Source of the DNA: Stachybotrys elegans
Taxonomy: Eukaryota; Ascomycota; Sordariomycetes; Hypocreales; Stachybotryaceae
Direction: 5' to 3'
DNA length: 64,000 bases
NCBI GenBank assembly: GCA_020746835.1
Contig: JAGPNK010000004.1
Location: 1,178,001 to 1,242,000, forward strand
In this document: piece after piece, positions 45,920-56,441 of the stretch
How positions within the stretch are numbered: position 1 is the stretch's first letter
How the letters are laid out: the number at the start of each line of letters is the position of its first letter
The notes under the pieces: model-generated
Databases searched by the model: none
What the model was told of the DNA's origin: nothing
Seen by the model: only the letters and a program-made list of their open reading frames with translations
Made by a program: the position numbers and the translations under genes

Positions 45920-48721
45920 ATGGCGCAGCCTACCACGATTCATATTAACGGTGAATCGCTACCGAATCGCGATGACGCCGCCTCTCTCGCCATCGCAGGC
46001 AAGCGAAAACGCGATTCGGGTGACGAGGGAAATGAATCCAACGGAGATGCCCAGGTAGAATCCAAGCCACTGCTCTCCTCCAAGGCCGAGAACCAGAAGG
46101 AATTGGTCAAGTCGTGCTTTGAAGTTCTTAAGGGGTATGTTTTTGGTGACGCGATGGATGCATCGATGCCATTCCTACTACCGACTGCCTCCGTCCGCGC
46201 GCTGGATGTTTGTAGCTAATCGCCATCCAGTCTCGACATCAACCCTCCCATCCTCAAACGATCCCTACCCGATCGCACTTCGACGGAAGAGCCCCAGATT
46301 AAGCGCCAGAAGTCTGCCGAACCGCCATCCAGCATATCCGACAAGATCGCCGCCGAAAGCTACACGCGCCTGCAAGAGATTGAAGAGGACCTTGTTTCCG
46401 TCTTGAAGTCATCTCTTGGAGAGCTGAAGTCTGCACAGAGCGACGGCGATGCAAAGCCATCCACTGAGAAGCAAGCCAAGGAAATAATGAAGTTTGGTGA
46501 CAGGGCACTAGAGTTGATTCACCGTGAGAAGGCGTACCCCCGCGCTGCCACGGATTCCGCCGATGTCAGCTACGATCACGCAGCCCTCTCAGAAAAGGGC
46601 GAGCTCGTGCTATCTCTCATAGGCTACGCGCCACAGGAGAGACGACTCTTCTCTAGTCTTCCTCTGTCAGATGACATCGATTGGGACGAGAAGAACCTTC
46701 CAGCGGGCGTGTCCCTGACAAGGGTACCGGCATCAGACGTGGAGGAGAGGACGCAGACGCTTGGTGATCTCTTTGCGCCTCCTCGAGCTCTGCCTCCGTT
46801 GCAGCCGCCCAAGCAGCCTAAGACACAGGCAAAAGGCAACGTGCTTGACTTTTATCATCCCGAGCCCGCTGATGCAACACCGCAACGGGGACCCAACTAT
46901 TTTACTACCAAACTCTCCTCCGGTTACTATCTCGACTACAGCAATGCTGTGCCTTCCTCGCAAGTCAAGACAAAGCAACGCGAGCGTGCACAGAGCCTGG
47001 CTGGGAAGAAGCCCTCCACCACCGAACTGGAGATGTCTGAGATGGAGGCGCTCTTTCGTGGCGCCTTCTCGAGCTTTGCGCCCTGCAAGGACGACACCGC
47101 CGCAGTGGTTCCCTCAAGCATCGCCGGCCGTATGTGGTGGCAGCGTGCTGGGCAGCGCAGCTTCCAGAGCATGGTAGAGGTTGAATACTACAACGACAAG
47201 GACAAAGGAAATCTCTTTGAAGCCGAGCCGAAGCCTGCCGACATCGATGAAACAGCAATCCAGGAAGCGATTGACAGCTGGGATGACTCTACTGTTGACC
47301 CTTCCCTTGAAGAGGCCATGGGATCTAAGCGAGACATCCAGGACAAGGAAATTGATGAAATCCTTGAAGACGTCAGCGATCTCATAGAGACGCTCGCCTC
47401 ATACCAGCGCATCCGAAACCTGCAGCTCCCCAATTCCCAAAATCGACAATCCAGCGACCCCGTGAACGGCGACATGCTTGCAAACTCTGGACCTCAGCCG
47501 ACTGAGGAGGAGCAGGCAACTTACCAGGTTCTCAAAGCACAGCTGGCACTGATTATCAAGACACTGCCGCCCTTTGCCGTGGCCAAACTCAATGGCGACC
47601 AGCTCGACGAGTTATTGATCAGCACCAGAGTTCAGGTGCAGACGGATCAGTACAAGGGCGTCATGGAGGAGGACGAGGCTGGTGTGCAAGCTCGAATGAG
47701 AGTCCAGCAAGCCGCCGCCGCTGCGCAGGCAAATATTCGCCCCGCAGGTCAGCGCACGCCGAGCATCTCGTCCGGTTCTTACACAAACTACTACCAGTCC
47801 GGGAACCAATACGGAACCCCTAGCCGAACGCCGTCGCACTCGCAACAGTATTTCAGACCTACCCCTGCGCCGAATTACCAGCAGCCCCGCGCCGTCTCTC
47901 AGCCAGGGCCAATGCAGAATCGAACTCCGCAGCCTAACCAATACACACGGCCAAACGGCTATGCAAACCAATATGCTACACAGCTGGCCAAGGCACAGAC
48001 CCCGTACGGACATCAAAACATGCCTCAGTATGCAAGCCAGGCGCGACCACAATACGGGCAAATGCCACAGCAGATGCCTCAACAAATGCCACAACAGATG
48101 CCTCAACAGGTGCCCCAGCAGGTAACCAACACGCGGTACTCGTTCCAACCAGGCTATCAGCAACCTGCCACACCAACACCAGCCAATTACGGGGGGTACA
48201 CCAATGGATCTCCTGTAACTCGTAACATGTCTCCCCAGGTGCCTCCGCGTCAGACATACAGCCAATCACCAAGCATACCCCAGAACCAGCGGTATGGTAC
48301 CCCGAACCAGGGCGCTGCGGGTCAGATGGGTCGGTTCTCCAGCAACCCCGGCCAGGCGAGCCAGCCTCCGGGGATCACCGGCTACCACACCGTCATTCCG
48401 GAGGCACAACAGCAGCGCATCATTGACCAGGCCAAGGCGCGCGTTGCCGCACAAGAAAGATCGGCCCTGTTTGGGGATAAGATGGCACAGGGCGGTGTTT
48501 CTGGGCTTGCTGGCATCGGGCTTGGCAACTCCGTCGATGTTAACAGACTGGCAGCCGTCCGTGCAAGCATCGCGAACCAGCAGAAGCCTCAGACACCAAC
48601 GGGTCAACGACAGGGCATGAATGGAACGCCGCCCTCAGCACATGTCCCGCCGCACAAGGTGACCCCAGTCCCGGTCCCTGTGATTCCGGGATCTCAGCAA
48701 CCGCAGCAGCAGCGGCCTTGA
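45920..48721 (+). CDS. Uncharacterised Gln/Pro-rich protein, probably nuclear
   Basis: Two exons, 45920-46134 and 46231-48721, joined at LKG|LDINPP, give 901 residues. I do not recognise the family. The N-terminal half is well structured in appearance: a basic patch KRKR at 28-31 that could be a nuclear signal, helical segments (ISDKIAAESYTRLQEIEEDL, EKQAKEIMKFGDRALELI), and blocks rich in aromatic residues that look conserved (GYYLDYSNAVPSSQ, SIAGRMWWQRAGQRSFQSMV). An acidic section follows (DIQDKEIDEILEDVSDLIE). From about residue 560 it becomes Gln, Pro, Tyr and Asn-rich, with MPQQ tandem repeats near 48061-48123, then ends with a short helix (QQRIIDQAKARVAAQERSALFG). This composition suits a transcription or chromatin cofactor subunit with a prion-like tail, which is inference only. 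ATG context (ACCAACCATGG) is strong. Confidence 0.85.
48061..48123 (+). repeat. In-frame CARATGCC-type repeat (MPQQ units)
   Basis: Five or so 12-nt units encode Met-Pro-Gln-Gln and end in Val-Pro-Gln-Gln; the array lies in the Gln-rich tail of the 901-residue protein. Confidence 0.75.
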
Positions 48722-49382
48722 CCGTACAGCTGGACACTGCATATCAAGGCCGTCGTCTCTCAGGGGCTTCCTTATTTTCGTGAAGATAATCTACTGGGTG
48801 TATCTGCGGATGTGTTGTGGAAGCCACTTTCGGGAAGTACTGGGATGGGGAGTATATTCGCATGCCAAAGCTGCAAGATATATAGGAAACGCGTGGCCTC
48901 GACTGCGGGCAGTCACGTTTTGAGACACCGGTCTGGTCGGGGCATGCCAGTACTCTAATCATTTGCAGAGGTTAGCATCGAGGATGCGGGAATGGAGTTT
49001 TTCAAGTTTGTCATGAGGGAGAAGAGGCGTTATTGGGGGGCCGGTTTAATCGTCCTGGACGAGCCGATGGAAGCGCGCCCCGAGGGTATAGTCGGCGAAA
49101 GCGCGAGGGACAATTCATCATGGTGTATTATCTACTTTGGACAAGTTGGCTTCGTATTAATAGATACCAGACGATCAATCATAGATTCTTGGTTGTCAGT
49201 GCCGCTGTCTAATTGTGAAGTGGTGATCGATCGAGATGGTCCTGGTAGATCTTGCCTGTCACATATTACCAAAGGCCGTGATCCGATAATAGGTGCTACA
49301 TGATATAGTACAAATGGAGTACATAAAGAGTTGGGTATCTCAGCCATATTTACACATGTCAGAACTGCCACCTTCGTTTCAT
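48722..49382. other. Convergent spacer
   Basis: About 660 nt between the 3' ends of the 45920 gene and the DUF155 gene. Nothing beyond probable 3' UTR sequence is visible. Confidence 0.5.
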
Positions 49383-50621
49383 TCATTCAATATGCTCAGC
49401 TGCCGCAGCAGCCTCCCGTTCTTGACGCCACTCTAATACAATCCTTCTCAGCTCAAAAACGACCTCGACAGCGATGAGAACAATGATGATCCACTCGAGG
49501 CGCGTGCCGTGCTGCTCGCTCGACATCTCGCGAAGGACGCTGGCAATCTCCTGCGCATAGTCCATCTTCTGGTTGAGAGCGCGGATGCGGACGTTGACGT
49601 CGAGCGCGCGGCCGACCTGGTCATAATAGCCCTCGAGGCCCAGCTCGGAGCGGCTGTCCCAGAAGATGTCGGGCAGCGAGTCTGTGAGCTCTGAGTAGTG
49701 GTTCAGCCGCGCGCGCAGGCTGAGCAGCTCGCCCGTCTTGCGGAGGATGAATCTGCGGCCCAGGGGCACGCCAGAACCGCGGGACAGCAGCGAGGGAATT
49801 GTCCTTGTGCTCTCGAAGTAGCTGGTGAGGGCGCTCTCGAGGACGGCCAGCTTGGTGCTGCGGGCGAGGCCGGAGGAGAAGGCGATCTTGGCGAGAGTGG
49901 TGTCCTGGGTGTCGCCCTCCTTGTGCTCGCGGCGTGTGCCCAACACTATCACATCGCCCTTGAGCGTGCTCAGCTCCTTGGATATGTCGGTCGTGAACTC
50001 GAGGTCCTCCGCTTCCCTCAAATCCTCCGAATGTGGCTCCTGGGCAGCTCGCATGATCTGCTTGGTTACGACATCTGGCGGCAAGGACCATGTGACGACA
50101 GTGCCGGAAGGAAAGACGAATATGTCGCCGCCATTGACTCCTCTTGCATGTAGAACCTCGTTGGTGTCGAAGCCTGTGACGTCGGGATCTATGGCGAAGC
50201 CGTGGGCGGAGAGGATATCCAGGACCATGGGCATATCAAACGCCTCGGCAATACATGTCGCGCTGACGATGTTTGAGGGATCGGTCTGGTCCGCTGGCGG
50301 TGTCTTGCCATCGGAGCCAAGCTTGGGCTGCTGCGCTATTATAGCAACACGGCGCAGAGAGTTCTTGGTCGTGGCTACACGGGTAGGTTTGCGCTTCGCA
50401 GAGGGTGCCTGCTGTTGTTGGTTGCTGAGCTGGCGGGAGTCATCGTTGGACTGGGAGAGGTACGGATTCGAAGTAAAGAATTGACGCTTGCGGGGGTAAT
50501 TGGCTGCTGATATTACGTGGAAGGCACGCTGAGGACGTCGCAGCATGGGCACGGAGACGCAGCTATGAATGTGGCGTACTGCATTGAGGACGATGCGCTG
50601 CTGGTGGGCGGGATGCTTCAT
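49383..50621 (-). CDS. Mitochondrial DUF155 / Rmd1-family protein (MRX10, RMND1-like)
   Basis: Single-exon gene of 412 residues. A basic, hydroxylated N-terminus free of acidic residues up to about residue 58 (LRRPQRAFHVISAANYPRKRQFF) reads as a mitochondrial presequence. The DUF155 domain spans about 115-370, with characteristic VFPSGTVVTWSLP, AFSSGLARSTKLAVLE and GRRFILRKTGELLSLR segments. A C-terminal hydrophobic helix (EWIIIVLIAVEVVFEL) is followed by a basic and alanine-rich tail, so the protein is probably anchored in the inner membrane. Relatives are yeast Mrx10 and human RMND1, which are linked to mitochondrial translation and ribosome anchoring. It is transcribed divergently from SEC14 with about 750 nt between start codons. 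Start is the first ATG of the frame; a start at the internal Met (residue 26) would also keep the presequence. Confidence 0.92.
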   Translation of the reverse strand: MKHPAHQQRIVLNAVRHIHSCVSVPMLRRPQRAFHVISAANYPRKRQFFTSNPYLSQSNDDSRQLSNQQQQAPSAKRKPTRVATTKNSLRRVAIIAQQPKLGSDGKTPPADQTDPSNIVSATCIAEAFDMPMVLDILSAHGFAIDPDVTGFDTNEVLHARGVNGGDIFVFPSGTVVTWSLPPDVVTKQIMRAAQEPHSEDLREAEDLEFTTDISKELSTLKGDVIVLGTRREHKEGDTQDTTLAKIAFSSGLARSTKLAVLESALTSYFESTRTIPSLLSRGSGVPLGRRFILRKTGELLSLRARLNHYSELTDSLPDIFWDSRSELGLEGYYDQVGRALDVNVRIRALNQKMDYAQEIASVLREMSSEQHGTRLEWIIIVLIAVEVVFELRRIVLEWRQEREAAAAAEHIE

Positions 50622-51370
50622 GACGGGCCGCTACGTGTCGTTTACGTATGCCATGTGGAAGGATCTACAGGCAATGAACGGATCGCCAGCATGAGCTGTC
50701 TGGTGACGAGGGAACTGACTCGGCGGGAACAGGTGTGCTGTCAATGCGACCGCTGACATCAACATCAAACGACACCATCGTTACCAGACGATACTAGGCT
50801 GCACAAAATTAGAGGTGGCAGAATTTCCACTTACCTATCTTATCTGCATGTGACGAGCCCCATCACCCCCCCCCCCCCTCCAAGCCTCCTGAAGGTGACT
50901 CGAGAGACCCTGTACCGTACTCTGTATCGGCTGCTAGGCGGCCGGGGGACAGAGGCTTCACCGCCTGATCTAAACCGCTTCAAGCGACCGTAGCTTAGCG
51001 GTGGGTGGGCAACTCATGACCAGGGTCCACTTGATGAACCCCAGGCTGGACGTGGAACCTAAGGTAACACGCAAATTACCGTGCATACCGTACCTACCAC
51101 CTTACCTTGGCTGGGTACTGCTTAGCCTACCTAGACCCTCAAGCGACCTACCTCGACTGGCCTCCTTTGGTTTATATTGAAGCATCCATCTTTTGTCTCC
51201 CCTTTCTTGGCCTCTCCTTTTCCTTCTTTCTCGCAACTCCCCCCAATCGAAGCCGAGCACCCAAGCATCCTCTCGTACTTGAGTCTTTCCCTTGCCCAAG
51301 AGAAAGAGAGCAGAAGAAGAAGAAGAAAAAACCGTGTCGTCATTCCGTCATCCACCCCTTTTACCCCACC
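50622..51370. promoter_or_regulatory. Divergent promoter region of DUF155 gene and SEC14
   Basis: About 750 nt shared by two divergent genes. It carries a run of 13 C at 50866-50878, a cluster of TACCTACC/CCTACCTAG motifs at 51085-51155, a TATATTG element near 51172-51178 about 195 nt before the SEC14 ATG, a CT-rich leader and a GAAGAAG stretch at 51313-51330. Confidence 0.5.
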
Positions 51371-52720
51371 ATGGAACTCGACCCCAAGTACGACAACTAT
51401 GACTTCCCGCTCAATGCCGAGGAGGGCAAGCCGGGCCATGCGGGCAACCTGACCCCGGAACAGATTGCACAGCTCCAGCAGCTGAGGATGATGCTCGAGG
51501 CTGAAGGATGCACCGAGCGTCTCGATACCCTGACTCTGGTACGAATTCCCGCGTAAAGACATACGGTGTGCGAGACGAGGAGAGAGTGTGTGGGAGAGTT
51601 GGTGGACGAGGCTCTGGACGCAGGTGGAGGAGAGTGTCCAGTGCCCAGTCCAGGGACGAACGATTCATATACAAGGAAACAACCGTGGCTAACTCGAGTC
51701 CGATCTTTAGTTGCGGTTCCTCCGAGCCAGGAAGTTCGATGTTATGCTGGCCAAGAAGATGTGAGTGAGAGATTCACCCTCCCCTCCCCTCCCCTTTCTG
51801 CGAGTCTTTGTGCTCGTAATTTCTACACCCACCACAACGCTCGGTCTCGGGACTCAGCTAACAAGGAGTCTCGATGCTAGGTTCCTGGAAACGGAGAAGT
51901 GGCGAAAGGAGTCCAAGCTGGATGAGCTGCTCCCCACCTGGGACTACCCCGAGAAGGATGAGGTTGGAAAGTACTACACCCAGTTCTACCACAAGACCGA
52001 CAAGGTACGCTTTCGCCAACCCCTTTGTATCCAATATTTGCCTGTTCAGGCCATGTGTTGACACTTTTCTAGTCCGGCCGACCTGTATACGTCGAGGTCC
52101 TCGGCAAGATCGACCTGACCGAGTTGTACAAGGTCACCACGGCCGAGCGCATGCTGACCAACCTCGCTGTCGAGTACGAGCGTATGGCCGACCCCTTCCT
52201 CCCCGCCTGCTCCCGCAAGTCGGGCCACCTCCTCGAGACGGGCTGCACCATCATGGACCTCAAGGGCGTCGCCCTGACCCGCGTCCCCCAAGTGTACGCG
52301 TACATGCGCCAGGCCTCGACCATTTCTCAGAACTACTACCCCGAGCGTCTCGGCAGGCTGTACCTGATCAACGCTCCCTGGGGCTTCTCTACCGTCTGGA
52401 GCGTCGTCAAGGGCTGGCTCGACCCTGTCACCGTCCAGAAGATTCACATCCTTGGCGGCAGCTACCAGTCCGAGCTGCTCAAGCAGATCCCCGCCGAGAA
52501 CCTGCCCAAGATTTTTGGCGGTGAGTGCGAATGTGCCGGTGGCTGCGAGAACAGCGACGCGGGCCCCTGGCACGACCCCCAGTGGAGCAAGCCGGCCAAG
52601 TGGCAGAAGGATGCCGAGGCCCGTAAGCAGGCCGCTCTCCAGAACACGGGCGCCGCTGAGCCCGCCGCCGCACCTGCCGCAGAGGCCGCAGATGAGGCTA
52701 AGCAGCCTGCTGCCGCATGA
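51371..52720 (+). CDS. SEC14: Sec14-type phosphatidylinositol/phosphatidylcholine transfer protein
   Basis: Lipid-exchange protein that sustains PI4P production and secretion from the Golgi. Four exons: 51371-51538, 51711-51760, 51881-52004 and 52073-52720, giving 329 residues. The N-terminal CRAL-TRIO helical part ([45 protein letters not shown]) is split across the three small first exons; the lipid-binding CRAL-TRIO domain (about 100-275) includes [46 protein letters not shown] and [18 protein letters not shown]. The C-terminal 40 residues are an Ala/Pro/Glu-rich extension beyond the yeast protein's end. Splice sites are canonical (GTACGA, GTGAGT, GTACGC donors). It converges on MIS14. Confidence 0.96.
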
Positions 52721-53416
52721 GTCCCCCACCAAGAATCAGCTTAGGAATGGTCCGTGGGAGACCTGGGTTAATCCGAGTTTCTGCTATTCTGTCATGTCGT
52801 ACATGGTCCCCGGGATTTTGTAACAGGTGCATCCAGCGTGGTTGAAAGGAAGGGGCTTGGAGGAGCTGGCAGCTGGGGAAAGGGGCAGAGGTGTAAGTGA
52901 AGTGTTTCTCTATGGCGAGGCTTAGAGATAAAAACGAAAGAAGCCTCGGCGCATTCATCTTTTTTGTCTTGATGGGCTGCTCGGAAACAGCACCCTTGAC
53001 TCTCATTTTGCCTCCTTTTTTGCTGCTTGGCTTTGTCACTCTTTCGCATTTCCCACCTCCACTTGCTGTGGTCTCTTGTCCGTTATTCGGATGGCTTCTG
53101 CCTGCTGGTAAAGAAGGCAGAGATAGATAGAAGGTTGCATTTGGCCATCTCAGCCACGCATAGCATGCACGACGAATCTTTATCAGACCTTGTGAGAAGG
53201 GGGACAGGACAAACCAAGAAAAGAGAAGAAGAAATGCATTGATGTCAAGATGAACGATAAAGAATTGACCAGAGAAGCGATCCTCCTTGATGGCCATTGC
53301 CGGCCTGTCTCAACGCCTAAACTCCTCATAATGTTTCCCCATTTCCCCGCGTACAAGTCATAAATCTGAGAACAAGGTCTCCTTCTGGTATACAGTCCAC
53401 CGGGAAGGGAGCGTAA
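52721..53416. other. Convergent spacer SEC14 / MIS14
   Basis: About 700 nt that should contain both 3' UTRs. No supported gene. Confidence 0.5.
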
Positions 53417-54153
53417 TCATCTGCGCGCCGTCATGACATACTCGCCCGCACCCTTTGCGCGCTCCATCTTGGCCACAACGGTGGGCATGTCGCGCTTCAG
53501 CCGAGCCAAGCCGCCCATAGCCTTGCGGAACTCTGCCTCGACGCGGTCCTGCCTCTCGAGAGCCTGTACACCACCGCTCGCGCTCTCATCCCCCGACGAC
53601 GCCGCGGCCGCTGCTGCAAGGCGTTCCGCCAGCGCCTCCTGGTCCTGCTTCAACGAGGCGGTGAGCACGTCGGCGTGGTCGGCGGCGGCGCGGGCGGGGA
53701 CGGAGCGCTTCAGCGCGGCGACTTCCTCGAGGAGGCGCTCCTCCTGGGCGATGAGGTCGGCGACGCGTTGGCGCTTGCGCGCATCGAAGGGCTCGTAGAC
53801 GGTCTCGGAAACTATAGGGCCGGAGGTGGTGCCGCACAGGTCGGGGGGGACGGCGAGGCCATTTATCGAGAGGTTTGGTGCGGCGAGGGCAAACGTCTTG
53901 TCAATGTACTGCGCAAGATGTGAGCTACACTGGGTGTAGAATCAAAGGAGGGGGTTCGCACTTCGTTGACGAGCACCTCAATCTGGTTGCGCAGGTCGTC
54001 GTCGTCGTCGGCGGGCGTGTCGACCTGGGGGAAGGCCTCGTCGAGGCGGGCCGTGGCGGCGCGGCGCACGTTGGCGACGAGGTAGGCCAGGTCCTCGGGG
54101 CTCTGGAGCTCGATGCGCCGCTGGACCTGAGAGACGACGGATTCCGAGTCCAT
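53417..54153 (-). CDS. MIS14: Kinetochore protein Mis14/Nsl1
   Basis: Subunit of the MIND (Mis12) complex that links centromeric chromatin to the Ndc80 complex. Two exons on the minus strand, 54153-53962 and 53908-53417, give 227 residues. The start MDSESVVSQVQRRIELQSPEDLAYLVANVRRAA and the junction block YIDKTFALAAPNLSINGL are the recognisable family features; YEPFDARKRQRV follows, then a long helical and coiled-coil second half (EERLLEEVAALKR, and QDRVEAEFRKAMGGLARLKRD). The length is normal for moulds. The intron (53 nt) has a weak GTGCGA donor. The frame is open further upstream, but the ATG at 54153 fits the family start. A G-rich tract lies just upstream. Confidence 0.9.
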
Positions 54154-55858
54154 GCCTCGAATCCTTTTCCTTTTTCCAAAAGCGCGCCGGGTCTTGAGGG
54201 GGGGGAGGGGGGAGGGGGGTTTCGTCCGATGTTGTATGGACCTTGCTGGATGTCTTCTTCCTTTTTGTTTACCTTGATTGCTGTTTTCGGTGTAGCGTGT
54301 GCTACCCTGGAGTGGGTTGGCAGATGGGAAAAGTTGGGGGAGGGGAGGCGATTTGCTATCTGATTCTGGTCTTATCTTGCACCACCACATACGGTGTTTC
54401 TAAATTGTGTCGGGACATTTTTTGTACCCCACTCTTTTGAATGCCACTCGAGCCACCGGAACCGGGCTCTCATCAGAGGCAGCTTGCTTGCCTGCCTGGG
54501 GGAGGGAGGGCTCGATATGGACGAAATAGGGCTTCTGCGCTGCGCAGTTACACGTCACATCACCAAAAAAAAATTGGGAAATTGAAAATAAAAACAAAAC
54601 AAACCCCCAGAACGGTGACGTATCAGGACGTGTCTATGCCGTCGCTGGGCATCACCCCCCTCCTCCCTCTGACTCCTTGATGTTGAGGACGGGAGAAAGA
54701 GGCGTTGCGGCATCGGCCGTTGACAGTCCATGAGCAACCACGCAGAGCCGGATCACTACTTGGTGGTATAGTGGATTCCACCATCCAGCATCGGCCGTCA
54801 TGGGAACACACGACCATGGGACTATTCCGCATATTGAATCCATCCTACCTACATATATGTACACAGGTGGCTCCCCTGTGTTTCGTGGCGGGCCCCGTTG
54901 CATGTCGGCTCCACGAGGCCCAACGTACGTGTTCGATCGTTATGGAGTACAATATATGAAGAACAAGAGTCATTCAATGACTCTCCATCTTGGCCCGTGG
55001 TGTGGGCATGGGCAGGCATCAACGTTCTCTGGCTAGCATCTCACGCTGATGTCTAACAAGGTACAGGACAACAGGAAAACTCGGGCCTTTATCAGTGAGA
55101 GAGGGGTGTGTTATATCAACCCCGCCGTAATGCTTGGTGGTCACCATCTGGTTGAAGTAGTAAACCCAGCATGATACCGTGGGCCATCATCCATACCACA
55201 TCGTCAAGCCGTTTGGGGTAATGAATGCGTCAGGTAGTGGATGTCTTGTTCCATCTAAGCATCTGATCAACTTGCAGCACTGAGTCGCTGGGCTTGTCCA
55301 ATCATAAAGCCTTGGCAGTTCCAGCAATCCAACCTAGTCTCACCAGTTGCATGTACTGTTTCATCCCATCCTCCCGTGGCAGCAATCACTCTACGTCCTT
55401 CACAAGCATGCGTCATGTCAAATGCATGGTGTAACCTTGACTCAATTTCACAGTATCCCATAACTCCAAAAGGTCCCCCTTAACATTCATGTCGTGAAGC
55501 AGAAACTCCCAAGCCTACCAAGCGGAAGTGGAAGTTCTGCTGAACCGTCGCGCCTGTGCCATGTTGTCCAGTTTGCTCCTGCTTTACGTAGATTGCGCGA
55601 AGGCTGCAACCGTCCCCCAAGCTTGTAGGCCGCACGGCGGTACTCCGACAATAAAAATAATTCCTTGACGCCATCCTCAAGTCCACAGTGCAGATAGAAA
55701 ACAAAAAGACGATCGAATAGCCGGCAACCGTAGCCGATGCCTCGTGAGAAGAATGTGTCTATGGGCAAGCATACCCTACCCGTTTGGTATGCTTGCTGAG
55801 GAGACTGGGTATCAGGTCGAGAACGATTATGCATGCACACCAGTGATGACGATCCGTC
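54154..55858. other. MIS14 upstream region
   Basis: About 1.7 kb between MIS14 and the small four-exon gene. A G-rich tract occurs at 54198-54219. Short open frames (for example 55487-55840 minus, 117 residues) have no domain and no spliced continuation that I could find. Confidence 0.45.
54198..54219 (+). repeat. G-rich tract with quadruplex potential
   Basis: Runs of eight, six and six G separated by single A, 45-66 nt upstream of the MIS14 start codon and on the strand opposite its mRNA. Confidence 0.7.
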
Positions 55859-56441
55859 TTAGTGTGGCAGCATGTTGCGGGATTCCTCTTCGCTGAGCAA
55901 GATCTCGTGGACTGGGTCTCGTCGGTTCTCGAGGGGGATGTAGTCGCAATCGACGTACGAGGGGAGGAAGATTTCTATGAATGTTAACCCAACTTACGAG
56001 GCCTTCTCTGCACAATCGACTTACCTGGGTTCCAAGCAAAACCTTGACTCGAAGAAAGGTAGGAGATCTATGCTGGGGTTAGACGCTGGCTGCCCGCTTT
56101 GGTAGGGACACTGCTTACCAGGCGAGGGGGTCCATCAGGATCACCAATGTTGATGACAGTCGACTCCTGCTTGGAGATAGCCGAGCCTGTGCACGGTATT
56201 AGCCGCCGAGTGGTTGAGGAAGCGACAAACAAAAAGTGTATTTAGGATCGCAGGCACTTGGGAACATACTCAGTAGACTGGGTCGTCGGCTGTGGAGTGC
56301 CCGAGACTTGGAGGCGGAGGAGGGCGGCGATGAAGAGGGAGAGCTCGAGTAGGAGCTGCCAGAGCTCCCGGATGCCCTTGAAGACCGGCCGTATGCCTCC
56401 GTCGAGGTCAAGCCGGCGGGAATCGTGATTGAGGATGACAT
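55859..56441 (-). CDS. Uncharacterised 132-residue four-exon protein
   Basis: Reconstructed by splice signals: exons 56441-56270, 56186-56119, 56067-56025 and 55974-55859 join in frame. Each intron has a proper donor (GTATGT, GTAAGC, GTAAGT) and a YAG acceptor. The first exon encodes a Ser-rich, probably disordered start (MSSSITIPAGLTSTEAYGRSS) with a long serine stretch; exons 2 to 4 encode a compact, low-redundancy segment with SKQESTVINIGDPDGPPRL, then ISYLSSSQGFAWNPEIFLPS, YVDCDYIPLENRRDPVHEI and a short acidic helix. The contrast between a degenerate N-terminus and this dense C-terminus suggests selection on the last 75 residues. I cannot name the family or function. No signal peptide or membrane helix is seen. 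Because the exons are 43 to 172 nt, plain open-reading-frame scanning misses the gene. Confidence 0.75.

Noticed and set aside
50985..51060. tRNA-like stretch (CCGTAGCTTAGCGGTGGG...)
   Set aside because: The first part looks like a D-arm, but there is no paired acceptor stem and no GTTCRANNC T-loop at the correct distance.
55487..55840. 117-residue minus-strand frame immediately downstream of the four-exon gene
   Set aside because: No domain and lies after that gene's stop codon; likely its 3' UTR.
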